Assembly: GCA_030770425.1 (NCBI GenBank)
Contig: JASJFT010000170.1
Span: 1 to 64,000, forward strand
Reading direction: 5' to 3'
Source of the DNA: Darksidea phi
Taxonomy: Eukaryota; Ascomycota; Dothideomycetes; Pleosporales; Lentitheciaceae
Length of the DNA stretch: 64,000 nt
In this document: positions 43,352 through 54,131 of the stretch, piece by piece
Layout: each line of letters starts with the position of its first letter
How positions within the stretch are numbered: position 1 is the stretch's first letter
Made by a program: the position numbers and the translations under genes
Notes under the pieces: model-generated
Told to the model about the DNA's origin: nothing
What the model saw: the letters and a program-made list of their open reading frames with translations, nothing else
Databases searched by the model: none

Positions 43352-44179
43352 TCAGTCCTCCAAAAATGCCTCCCACAGAGCCTTCTGCTCTCTAAAGTCC
43401 TCATCCTCCACCAGCCCCCTAAACTTCGCCTCCGCGCCTAATACACCCACGTATTCTTCCTCCCCCTCTTCTTCCCCATCCATACTCCCATCGCCATCTC
43501 TCTCTTTGTCTAAAGCATCAAGCAATGTCTCCCCCGCTCTCTCCAGCTCCTCAATCCTCTCATTCGCCAAAGCAAGCGCTTCAAGTAGTGCATCCTCCCG
43601 CCCTTTCTTATTACAAACGTGCGCTCTCATAGTCGCCTTCAGCCTCAAATTATGCTGGTGTACCTTGCTCTTTGCACGGTCACTCTTGTGGAGGCGCATG
43701 ATGGTACGGTTTGCTTCGCTGCATTGGTTGGCGAGGGTGTCGTATTTGTCGGTCAGCTCTCTGAACCGTGTGAAAAGGGTCTTGCCCGTGGAGAGGGCAT
43801 CGGTGAGACAGGCCTTTAGATCGATATTGCGAGAGGTTAGGTTTGCGATGGTTCGGGTGTGGGTCTTGTTCTCGCGTTCGAGGGCGGTGAGCTGGCGTTC
43901 TTTCTTTAGGGAGTGGATACGCCAGTGGTTGCGGCCGTTTCGTAATTGTTCGGCTTGAGCTTGTGCTTGCAGTGAAGACGGATCAAACTTCGGTTGTGGC
44001 TGCGTCGGGATGGCGGACTCTGAGGACCATGATTGCTCGCCCAGGCCTGCGTTCAGAGTCTGTGGTTGTGTAGATGCAGACTCAGAGACGCGTCGCCCAA
44101 GAGGATTTGGGAGACGTTCCTCTACGCTACCAGGCGAGTAGCTGCGTCGAGAACCAGTATCGATACTCACAGCAACCAT
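43352..44179 (-). CDS. Coiled-coil protein, unknown
   Basis: 275 residues from the ATG at 44179, intronless. Ser/Pro-rich N-terminus (SRRSYSPGSVEERLPNPLGRR), then long helices from about residue 75: LKKERQLTALERENKTHTRT, TRFRELTDKYDTLANQC, ALLEALALANERIEELERAGETLLDAL. The C-terminal acidic stretch (DGEEEGEEEYVG) ends in FREQKALWEAFLED. No secretion or membrane segment. Similar in style to, but not alignable with, the coiled-coil protein at 39541. Family unknown. Confidence 0.7.
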   Translation of the reverse strand: MVAVSIDTGSRRSYSPGSVEERLPNPLGRRVSESASTQPQTLNAGLGEQSWSSESAIPTQPQPKFDPSSLQAQAQAEQLRNGRNHWRIHSLKKERQLTALERENKTHTRTIANLTSRNIDLKACLTDALSTGKTLFTRFRELTDKYDTLANQCSEANRTIMRLHKSDRAKSKVHQHNLRLKATMRAHVCNKKGREDALLEALALANERIEELERAGETLLDALDKERDGDGSMDGEEEGEEEYVGVLGAEAKFRGLVEDEDFREQKALWEAFLED

Positions 44180-44655
44180 AGTTATATGGTAGGGTAGAAA
44201 TAAAAGCTTCGAAGTGGCTTTAGGATGTGGCGCGAGATTGCAGAGGCAACGGAGCGGAAGTGTGAATTAAGCACAAGGAAAGTTGTACCGACAATATAAG
44301 GTTTTGTTGACAGTGTAGGATTGCCTTAACAATGTAAAGTTAGAGAGACTCCTACGTCACGTGTGAGAAAACGCGCTAAGTTGCTGTGCTAGTGCGGGGT
44401 ACGAAACCAAATGTGAATATTGAGGGAGGAAGTAGAATTGAACATACGATGCAGGGGCTTAGCTGGAATGCGCGAAGGTTTTGAAGGTAGTGAAAACGTA
44501 GTTTTACTGTCAGCCAGAGTCCAACTTCACCGTAAGCAAATGTTCCTTCGCTATTATAAACAAAGATGATTGACAATGTATCTGCAAATAAATAAAGATT
44601 TCCGATGTCCTCGTGGTTGAGCGTAGGCCTAAATACACCTAATCTAAAGAGCTAG
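44180..44655. other. Intergenic region
   Basis: Upstream region of the coiled-coil gene and 3' flank of the surface-protein gene; AT-leaning. No supported gene. Confidence 0.5.
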
Positions 44656-45404
44656 TTACAGAGCCAGCACCGCAGCGTAAAGTCCAGCAGCACCACCAAC
44701 AAAAGCCACAGCACCAGTCGGCAGAGGTCCCGAGGCAGCAAAACCAGACTTTGGAGTCGAGGGAGCATTAACCACAGTTGCTTGTGCAAAGGCGGTGGCT
44801 GAGTCTAAGTCGGTCGACTTTCCGGTCGTGGTGGAGGTAGTTGCGTCGGTAGATCGATCTTTGCCTTCTACTCCTACCGTACAGGTGATGTCTGCAGTTT
44901 TCAGCTCGCCGGCCCACTTGCAGTCCCCGGTGTAGGTGAAAGCCCCTTCGGTGAGAGGATCGGTGGCGTGGAAGTTCCAGGTCTCAGCGCCTTGGATGAG
45001 CGTGTAATCTATGCATGTTTGGGAGCTCTCTTGACGACGTAGGCGTGCAGCTGCGGTTGTAGCTGCCGGGGACGAGATTGGCGTCAGTTCAATATCATTG
45101 GAGGTTCTTGAGGGTGAGTTGGTTGCCGATTCTGGAGAAGGGCTAGGAGTTGCTAGCCAAAGTTAGTGACTAGAGAAACGCTGCTTAGAAGAAACTTACG
45201 CGTCGCAGTCTCTTTTCCTTGGGAGAAACCTGAGGTTGTACTGTTGCTTGGTGGCGAGGGACAAATTTTCTCGTATGTGGTGGCTTTGTCATCGGCACCT
45301 TTATAAGTGATTGTTGCAGTCGGCTCGAGCGGGTTGATGACGGTGATGACTGATTGGGCGACGGCCGCCCCGACGAATAGTACGCCAAAACTCGCTGAAC
45401 GCAT
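44656..45404 (-). CDS. Secreted Ser/Thr-rich protein, probable GPI-anchored surface protein
   Basis: Two exons, 45404-45200 and 45152-44656, with a 47-bp intron (GTAAGT...GGCTAG). 702 bp, 233 residues. The second exon contains most of the protein and has no ATG-led long frame, so it is easily missed. Signal peptide MRSASFGVLFVGAAVAQ, then VITVINPLEPTATITYKG. After the splice site a TPSPSPESATNSPSRTS linker leads to a possible Kex2 site (RLRRQE) and a compact domain with three Cys (QTCIDYTL, GDCKWAG, ITCTVG). Then a Thr/Ser stretch (DATTSTTTGKSTD) and a C-terminal hydrophobic tail (GAVAFVGGAAGLYAAVLAL) preceded by small residues, the layout of a GPI signal. The function is unknown; cell-wall location is inferred. 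Confidence 0.8.
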
Positions 45405-46120
45405 GATGGGAAATGAAGATACAGTATATTTTGAAATGCTGAATGAATGCAGTTGAGTTGTTGGGTCCAAGATGTTATCGAAGGAAAGATGTTAGGAACG
45501 ATTCAGAAACCCGTTGCATGTACCGTTGTATATTAACACAATACGCCCGTGGATGGCCTTATCCAAAACGCCGGGCGATAGCTGACAACTAGGCCACCAG
45601 CCGGTATACAAAAGACAGCCCCGATGCCACAGTCCCCTGAGGCTCTGAGGGCGGAAGGTGGCGCTTGCTGTGTCAGCCGTGCATTATCCGCCCTGTTTCG
45701 GTTCTGGCCGCCTGAAGACCGGTGAGCATATTTCCGCTTTATTGGCCCGACGTCCTGAAGTTTAGATTTACAGCATGGACACTGTTTTAGTTCGCACCGA
45801 AGGACGATGCTCTAGACCGTTTTTAGTTAGTGTTGCGTTACGACCCCCGACGACTGAGCCTTGGTGCTCGCCTAAATTCGCGAATGCCGCCGCACGATCC
45901 TCGAAAGCGAGGCTGAACCACTATCGAAACTATTGCTTTATCAGAAAATGGATAACTTGCCAAGGATCATTCAGGGGAGATGTTCAAGCTATTTCGGCGA
46001 GCATGGAAAATGGTAAGCGTCCTGTAGTGGCTTATGTATGTTATCGGAGGCGGTCGAGAAAGAAGGCGGCTACAAATAAAGGCTACAAGTATATTTCCAG
46101 CACCAACAGTACTACGGTTC
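45405..46120. other. Intergenic; start of gene-poor region
   Basis: Upstream region of the surface-protein gene. An ATG frame 45775-46209 (144 codons) reads straight into the hairpin/transposon-end sequence and an A-rich tract, so I do not accept it as a gene. Confidence 0.45.
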
Positions 46121-46200
46121 CAGTCCCCCCTAAATTAGGGGGCCCAGATTGGCACGCAATTAGGGGGGGCGGGGCCCTAATTTTATTAAAAAAAAATAAA
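46121..46200. mobile_element. Possible transposon terminus with nested inverted repeats
   Basis: CCCCCTAA at 46126-46133 pairs with TTAGGGGG at 46135-46142. AATTAGGG..CCC (46133-46145) also pairs with GGGCCCTAATT at 46172-46182, followed directly by an A-rich tract (46186-46215). Two overlapping hairpins with G/C arms beside an A-tract look like the end of a DNA transposon or MITE, but the partner end is not found in this window. Confidence 0.35.
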
Positions 46201-46326
46201 AAAAAATAAAAGAGATACTAAAAACGTTTCTATTTTTAGTATTTTTCTTTATAAATTATTAGAAATATTTAAAAATAACTAATTACATAAGAAGCTAACA
46301 GCTAGGGTAGGATAAGCTTACTAGTA

Positions 46327-46441
46327 GAGCTCAGCAGCTAGCCTATATCGAGCTTAGTAGCTAGCTAATGCAGAGCTTAGTAGCTGGCTGATATCGAGCT
46401 CAGCGGCTGGCTGATATCAAGCTTAGTAGCTAGGTCGTTAG
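46327..46441. repeat. 23-bp tandem repeat, 5 units
   Basis: Five consecutive 23-mers of the form RAGCTYAGYRGCTRGCTRATRTC (starts 46327, 46350, 46373, 46396 and 46419), with substitutions among copies. There are no unique spacers between units. The units are rich in AGCT/TAGC words, and ATATC occurs at the end of three units. Lies in AT-rich DNA just after the possible transposon end. Confidence 0.9.
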
Positions 46442-49400
46442 GTGGTATTTGATAAAAGTTGGTGTAAGAGATGTGGATTGGTTAGGCAGAAGGTCTTGCC
46501 TATATAGTAACTAGCGCTAGCACAGACCCCAAACAGTGGCCGCATAGCTACTTCCGCCAACAGTATTAAGGGGCGCGCGGGTGTTCGCGGGTATTTACAT
46601 ACTAATATGATAGGGATGCTCGGAACCGTAGTGAGTTACCCCTGTGAGTGTACCGATCTTGCTAATACGCGGTGAGGTTAATGATGATCCATTGTCGATT
46701 CCCATGTGTGCTTGGGGATTCCTCTGCGCCCCGCTTCTCTATCCGACTCCCCGCTCGATCTTCTTGATGTATGCCACTAATAAAGAATCGCTATTGTTTT
46801 CGGCTTAGGCCACTTGCAGAACCGATGTCCCGTCCTTGTGCGCGGAGGCGGCATAGTGGTTCACACCCCTCGTCTGGCGCTTTCCTTCACGGGGCATGTC
46901 ACTTGCGATGAGATTCAAGGTCGAACATGGCTGGCAAGTCCGAAGCCTCATCTTTGCCAAAGTAGCGCCTTTGCCGCGATCACTGCTGCCGCTCTTCTCT
47001 TCCATGAAGTCCAGACTAGCAACAAGAGAAATGAGACCCGTCGAAAGTAAATGCGGTAAAATGGTCGCCGAGGAGACGCAGTGAACACTTTGCCGTGCAC
47101 TGTAAAACAAGGTTAGCTACACTTTCACAACCTTCCCATCTTACTATCACCAGATAGTGTAGGCACTACCGGGAAGCCTATTCAGTGAGACTTCCATCTA
47201 TGCGCTGTCATTGGGTTACCCACTCACTACTCCTTATCTACTAGTTTGGAAACAAGATTGTCTGAGCATTCTTTTCAGGGTTACGCAATCCTCAAAACAC
47301 GAAATTCCACAATGCTTGATTGGATATCTTCTAGATTAACCTAAAAAGATAGCGAGAACATAAAAACAATCTGGATAATGAGAGTGAGCACAGCGCTAGA
47401 CGACTCTACGCTTGCGCACCAGGCTCACCGCCTTATCTAATATCGAACTTTCTCCTCCCTTGCAGGTCTACAGCCAATACAATCTTTTGCCATGGCATCC
47501 ACCTTTCTCGCTATTTCTATGGACGATGATACGACTCAGTTGTCGATGCCTTCGCGTTGACTTGTCCAGTAAGGGGATATTGTTGTGTGAAATTGAATGC
47601 AAACGCCGCCTACGCAATCTCAGAGAGCACACTGATAGATTCAAAGGACGTTGAACGCATCGAACCCTCTCACTGCCTCTTATTTCAATTTTTGAGTGGT
47701 AGAGATCGTAGAACCTTGCATAAGCGAGGCATCCGGACTCGGTAGCTATCAGGGAGACGACCCTTATACAGATTCAGGTTTCGCTCGTCCTAGTCGTAGA
47801 GAATATGCGAGCTTTAAACATATCCAGCAGCAGCAAAAACCCTTCAATACAAATCTATAGCAAAGGGCGTATCATTAAAGAAAATTCTGCTGTTTGAAGC
47901 TTTTCGTATCTACTGTTCAGACACAGTGAACCCAATAAGCACGACGACTTCGTAGAGAACCATCAGTGATGTAGTTCTGCAGGCTTCTTGTCAAGAAGCG
48001 GGAGCCACCCTTTGCTAGGACTTGTGTCTCATCCCACGTCTCGACTGAGTAGTATGAGATCCTTAGCACCCAACTTCAAGGTGATACAAGACTTGTATTT
48101 CATTATCTATTGGTGCCTTCACACCCCGAGGAACTCCTCCGTATCCAAGGCTTGCCCCAGCATAAAGAATCCCGACTTCAACCTTGAAATTCACATTAAC
48201 CAAGCGAGCTTTACACTTGAAGCTCCACGTACATTCCCATTCCCATGAATTACTTCGCCAGCTTGATTCACCATCAGTCCGTAACGTTCAAGTGGGGAAC
48301 CCTAGCGGGTTTGACACTGAACTCACAGCCCCAGGATTAAGATATCCGGCATTGGTACTACTCCGGAGCTCTCTAGACAGACCGAGAAGAACCGGCGGAT
48401 GACTAGCGCCTTGTAGCTGATTTAATTCTCCAAAACTCTTGTATGTTACTCGCTGCGCCGTCTTAAAGCACTAATTTACTCGTGCCGCGGTCAAGACCAT
48501 GTACCCCAGTCCTTAATCTTTTGCAGGGAAACTCCGCCGTCAGCCAAGTCGCTCCTTTGGGACCCTTTTTTGCGCCGAGTTTGCAGTGCATTTGTTAGGT
48601 TAATATGCGATTACGGATGTTGCACCTCAAAGACTGGAAGAGTAGGCAAAGAAGTGTCATCCATGCTAGTTCTCGTCCTGTAATGAACTTCAAGCTCTGA
48701 AGTCGTGCTGTTTTACCATCCTCTTCCCGCAATAGTAATATCGGTGCTCTTTTTGCTGTTGATACCACCCATCTCACACGGACTCGGCTAGAACTCTGGG
48801 GTGTGGGGCCCGCTAATCATGCCGATCTTACCAAATCACCGCCTTATCAAACTTTTCCAATATTCCTTTCCAAGACCAGGTTGATCCGAAGTACATGATT
48901 CCACGTGAATAGTCTTCCTATTCAAGAAGTTTTGCGGACTTTGTGTCGATTACTGTGCCGTATAAGGGGTCATCCATGGAGCGAAGTTATTGAAATGCCT
49001 AAACGAGAGATAGCCGGGAGAGTATCCAATCAGAGTGGGGCGGGAAGGTCATGTGGGTGGAAAGTGGGTTTAGGGGAAAGGATGTTCCTTCCACAGCTTG
49101 TGGAGTTCGAGAAGACGGACTACAGAGTTTTCGTCCAGTGTTGTTCTCGGCACGGAACGCTCTGGAAGCCCTCGCGAGCTGTTCTCACTTTGCTTCTATT
49201 TCTCGGTAGTCCTCGTAACTTCTCGTATTACCCAACCGATCCGCAGCCGCTTATACGAGTCTCCGGATTCAGAGTTCTAGAACACGTGGTATTCTCAATT
49301 TCGCCCTGTACTACTTACCATTGTCTAGTAAATGGTATAGTCGCGTAGTGAAATGTGGAGCCTTCTTCGGCTTCTTGAACGCTGGAAACGTTCCTTTGTA

Positions 49401-51146
49401 GCGACACCTGGGGCCATTTCTACTTGGTGAAGTCACATGGCATTGTAAAGGTGAATACCCACGTTATCCATGGTCTTTAGCCCTACAGCTCTACCTCGTG
49501 TGACAAAACTGTCGTGCGCACCAGTCCCCATCTTTACGCCCTTCTACCTTTGACAACCTCTTCGAAATGCTCAAGACAGAATTTTCCTCCAATAAAACAT
49601 TCAACTATTCATTTCTACCAGTCCAACCTTAGAGCGCTCACGCCTCCTTTCCACAGCTTCGTCGCGAACATAGCGGTTTCGATCGTGTGCGCGCCGTATA
49701 GGTTGCATCCGGACAACTGCTTCGCAAACCACCGGCGAGCGGGGAAAGAGCTGGTCGTAGAGAAGAGAGCCAGGGGCAATGATGCGCTTGTTGGCGGAAA
49801 GCGCCATGACGATACCACAGATTATAATGGGTCCGCGGAGATGGCGGGGCGGGAGGGTGTAAGGAACAAGCGCGGTAGATCTGGGGGCCGTCATAGACGG
49901 CTGAAAAGGATTAGGGGAAGACCAGGATAGCTTAAGTCGTCGGAATGAGAAATGGCTAGATTTGTAAGTTGATGGGAGAGTTACGACCTGGGTAGGGATA
50001 TAAGGTTGATGCGAGTCATGTGTTAGATTAAATGCCTCGGTACATGACAGTGCTATCGATTTCCCCCACCAGACCATCGCAAGCAAAGATAGTGAAGATG
50101 CAAATCGAGAATTTTGGGCACTTTGGTTTAGCTTTGATTAATGAGAGCAGAACGAGGACAAATGCAGGCTCAGCGTCAGGGTCTAGATTTTGTTGTCGTT
50201 GATGTGGGCGGATGCTACGCAGTTGGTGTTTTAGGCGACGATATTGAGATTCAGCCATTTCAACCACAGACGAACTCCCCTCCTGTTCACCGTCTGTGCG
50301 TAACTTTCCCAAAACGGTAATTCTATAACAGTGTCGACCACTGGAACCACTGCGAACATTGGATAATGCAGGGGCTATACATTGACGTCTAATCACGTGC
50401 CTTGGGGTGCGCGACGAGCGGCTACGGTTGTGTTTTTATTGGTTAATGCAAGTCGCCTGCAGTGCACGGTGTCATGCGGAGCGGGGTAGACAGATGCGTG
50501 GACAAGGGAGGAGACGGATTGTGAACATAGGCCTAAGGAGAGCGGAAAGCAAAGTCGTGAAAAGGTTGTACGAACAAAACGCATAGATGTATGGTGGAGA
50601 TGACACGACTGAGCGCCCCGCCTTAAAAGGTGATAACGTGGTTGTGTCTTAGTCTGAGACGGTGCATATTTGGAAGCTGTGTAACGCAAACATTGAAACG
50701 AGAAAGAAATCGAACAGACCGATCTTCTATTTCTAGAAATCAGCAGTTTTTGCCCTTTGGAGGAAGATGGATACGCCGGAGACGATTTACAAGTGACCAC
50801 CGTAACTGTGCCGTCGGACGAGGGACGAACATTGTGTCCCGTACTTACATTCTATAGAACACAGAGCCCATTTACTTCATGCATAATACGCTGAGGCAGG
50901 GTTGCTCGCGACATGCATCATGCCCTCTTTCATGAGGCTCGGGCCGTTGCCCTCGCAGTCATGCCTTGATGTGAACCTTAGGCAATGACTGCAGCCAACA
51001 ACCTTCTTGCGTTTCAAGGTATTCGAGATGAAACACCTTATTGTGCCACCTTTTTGGGTTATTCTGTGGGTTGACGACGCGATGGCTGCTACACAGTCGA
51101 TACTCTGAGGCAGGAAAACTCTCTTGATATTTACCTATGCCTGCAC
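46442..51146. other. 4.7-kb gene-poor stretch
   Basis: No frame longer than about 160 codons, none with a recognisable domain, and no convincing splice-linked model. Small ATG frames at 46814, 48905, 49514 and minus 50396-50028 all lack motifs. The composition is near average, unlike the AT blocks, so this may be old decayed sequence. A short gene or long non-coding RNA cannot be excluded by reading alone. Confidence 0.45.
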
Positions 51147-52164
51147 CTACTCCTTCGCTTGAGGGAGCCTGCTAGCCTCAACAACAGCATCAATAAAAGC
51201 CTGCGGCCTCTCCTGCAGAAAATTATGGCCCGCGCCCTCAACCTGCCAGTACACTCGATCTCCTATAAAGAACTTCGCCATACTACCTCCAATCGTAGAA
51301 GGAAAGTTGTGATCAGCGGTCCCATCCAGCGTTACCATCGGTACGCTGATCGCCGGCTGCTTCAGCAGAATACTCTCAATTCCCGCATAATCCGGGTCTC
51401 CAGGTGCGTATAGCAGGCGGTGTTGATATACATGTCTCACGATAGCCACATAGTCTGGATTGATGATCGTCTGTACGGCGCGATCAAGCTCGACCTTCGT
51501 GAAGTTCCACTCCGGCGAATTGCGCGTCCACACCACCCGCGCGATCTCCTTTGGATTGTGCAGCAATACTTGCTCTCCTCGTGGTATGAGAAAGTACAAT
51601 TAGTACCAGAATCCGCTCTCAATCCTTGGATCCAACGGCTCCCACGTCACCTCAAATTTTGGATCTGATACCTGTTCACGCTAACGAGCCCGTTGCATCA
51701 CTCCGGCCACAGCGCAGCAGGTTCGCATGCACCTCGTCCGCCCCAATCATAGCCTGCGAAGATGGCGGAGGGGATAGAGAACGCTTCAAGGAGCTCGGTG
51801 ACGTCGTAGCTGAGGGCTGCTTGTTCGCCCGGGCGGAAAGTTTTGGGGGATAGAAAGGCGGTGGGGCCGTTACCGCGAAGGTAAGGTACGATGAGACGAT
51901 AGTTCAGAGCGGCAAGATTGGGGACGACAGACATGTATGAGTGGATGTCGTAGGGCCAGCCATGAAGGAGAAGGACCGGTTGACCATCAGTCGGACCAGC
52001 TTCGTACTAGGCGATTCGAAGGCGGGAGGTGTTTACAAGTTTAAGAGGTTCAAGACGAGGGATCTGTGGTATGGTGGATTTACACTCGGTTGGGTAATGG
52101 ATTGACAATGCAAAAGACTGGGTAGAATCGCTGTGAGGGTGATGAATCTCTGGAGGAGTTTCAT
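51147..52164 (-). pseudogene. Secreted-type alpha/beta hydrolase (epoxide-hydrolase-like), inactivated
   Basis: Begins at ATG 52164 with a signal-like start (MKLLQRFITLTAILPSLLHC). After a frame change near 52095 it reads through IPRLEPLKLVNTSRLRIA and LLLHGWPYDIHSY (oxyanion HGWP), RLIVPYLRGNGPT, IFAGYDWGGR (nucleophile Asp in GxDxG), CNGLVSVNRY, SGFWY and VVWTRNSPEW. It ends with VTLDGTADHNFP (acid) and GAGHNFLQERPQAF (catalytic His). Three premature stops lie in otherwise aligned sequence: TAG after RLRIA, TGA after LWPE, and TAA after SGFWY. The residues expected there (Gln, Arg, Gln) would each be a single C-to-T change away. A further frameshift sits near 51665. Family and inactivation are clear; RIP as the cause is inference. 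Confidence 0.85.
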
Positions 52165-54131
52165 ATTGTTCTATGTTGACCTCGAGTGGGCATCAAAAAC
52201 AGATTTTGCTTCTTGGTAGGTGGTCCTAAGTATTTGTTGCCTATACAGCGTTAGCCTGGCGCTCGGGGACTTAACCGCTGTGTTTAAGTACATGTACCCG
52301 ATTGCCTTTCTCTTTCGACTAGCTGCAACGGTGTTTAACTTTTGATTTTTCTTCTCGCGCACTCTCCTCCTTGTTCTTTGTAGCCAATGCTTTCTCTGCC
52401 TTCCGCAGAAGCTCGCGGGTTCTAGTACGTTCACTTAATGCTGCCTAGCTTATCGTCCGCGGTACCTCGCTCCTTATGTAGTGCGGCATTCTGGCGACTT
52501 AGGCGATAGTTTTCTCCAGGTGAATCAAGCAAATTGAGCGGGCGTCGGCGGTGGAAGCTTGTGCCAGGGTGGGGCTGGGGCTATGTACGTTATCAGAGTT
52601 GGCTGGTTCGGAAGAAGAGGAGGTACGTGAGATGTCGGAGGGATGTCATCCCGTTTGGGTAGTGAGTGCGTATTCAATTTGGCCCCAGTATTGGTGTCTG
52701 AATTAGGGGCGGGATTACCCCGAAGAGGTAAATCGTGCATGTTGAATGGCGATCACTTATGCCGCATCAGGAGAGGCAACAGAAAGCATTAACAATTTAT
52801 TCGTAGCAGAACTGACACCCACGCTAGAGTATTTTATTCCGATTTTGTTTTGAGCTCGGAAAAGTTGCTTCGTGGAGTTAGCTATCATGACGTCACCGTG
52901 ACGCCTCGAGAGGCAACGAACGTGAAAGTGGCGAATACTCGTTGCCGACAAACTAGCCTATGAAACCGAACAGTAATGTGATGCTTGCGTTCTACATAGT
53001 CTTCTTTCTTCCTCAAAGTGTAACCGAAGGGGCTCAATTCAATGGAAAAAGTTGTCACCGTTCATAATTCTTTCTGAACGCTGGCCTGATACTTGACTCT
53101 GTGAGGTTCGCTTGTGGAGGGGCCGAGAATAGCTAGTACTTGTCTAGTATCCATGGTTATTCCACGTCCGAGCACGGTGGCACTTGAATTTCGGCCTAGA
53201 GAAACGGTGTGTGCAGAACGCTGAATGCTACCTCGGAAATTAATTTATTATAAGGGGATAGGTTCTTTTTAGAACTATATAGAAGATTATATATATAATT
53301 AACTTTAATAGTACTTAGAGAATAAATAGACTAATAGGAAGTTAACTTTCTATAAAGTAGCTACTATCTAACTAGCTACTAAAGTGGAATATTGAGCTAC
53401 TAGGAAACTAAAGAATTATATAATAATAACTCTATAAATTATAGAGCGAAATAGATCTAGCTTATTTAATGATATTATTAGAATATATTATAGAGAAATG
53501 TTGTATAGCTACGCTAGTATAGGACGATTACTTTTGGTGATTAGTGATACTCGATTGGTTTTGTCCCTTCATCTCTTAATAGTCCGCCGTACTGGTGTTT
53601 TTTATTATCAGCACCTGAGCTGCCCGGCACATGTTTTGCCTCCACGCGTGCGCTCCCTTCTCATCCCAACTAACCTCGTGTCCTCATCAGAACACCTTAC
53701 AGCTTGGATTCGCTGTAAGCCACACCTTATTACGAAAAGGAAATGCAGTGTCAGGCATTGATCAACGGCTAACGCATAGGAGCCACGGTGGTTAGGCCGC
53801 CAGCAAATCATCGCGATTGCGCAGGCTTGGTATGAGCTAGTTGCCTGCTCCGATCACGTCTCACTCGCGCGAAAATTCATCCGGAACTGGTACATGTTTG
53901 GATTCAGATACTTACATCTTGTATCGACCTTGCGGCGCTCGTTCCAGATTCGAGTTATTGGTTCAGATGGCCGATGCACCAACGAAACTCGGCCCAAACA
54001 ACCGGCCGGACAAGATCAGAGTCAGTAGCAATTACACTTTCCTTGACTGCTTCAGCACTAACAGAGCATAGTTGCCGGGATGGGGCATCCCTTGCGCTAG
54101 CTTGCGCACCCAGACGCAACAGCTTACTGCT
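52165..54131. other. Gene-poor stretch with AT-rich block and CRE site
   Basis: A very AT-rich block (about 53237-53500, with TATATATAATTAA and many TAATA words) resembles the one at the left edge of the window. A TGACGTCA palindrome lies at 52889-52896. No coding frame is supported; the frame at 53841 is motif-free. Confidence 0.5.

Noticed and set aside
46126..46142. TTAGGGGG/CCCCCTAA as telomeric repeat
   Set aside because: Only one palindromic copy with five G, not a run of TTAGGG; better explained as a hairpin or transposon end.
45775..46209. 144-codon ATG frame as a gene
   Set aside because: Ends inside the hairpin and A-tract, so its C-terminus is translated repeat sequence.
46327..46441. 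23-bp repeats as a CRISPR array
   Set aside because: The units are contiguous without spacers, diverge from each other, and the genome is eukaryotic.
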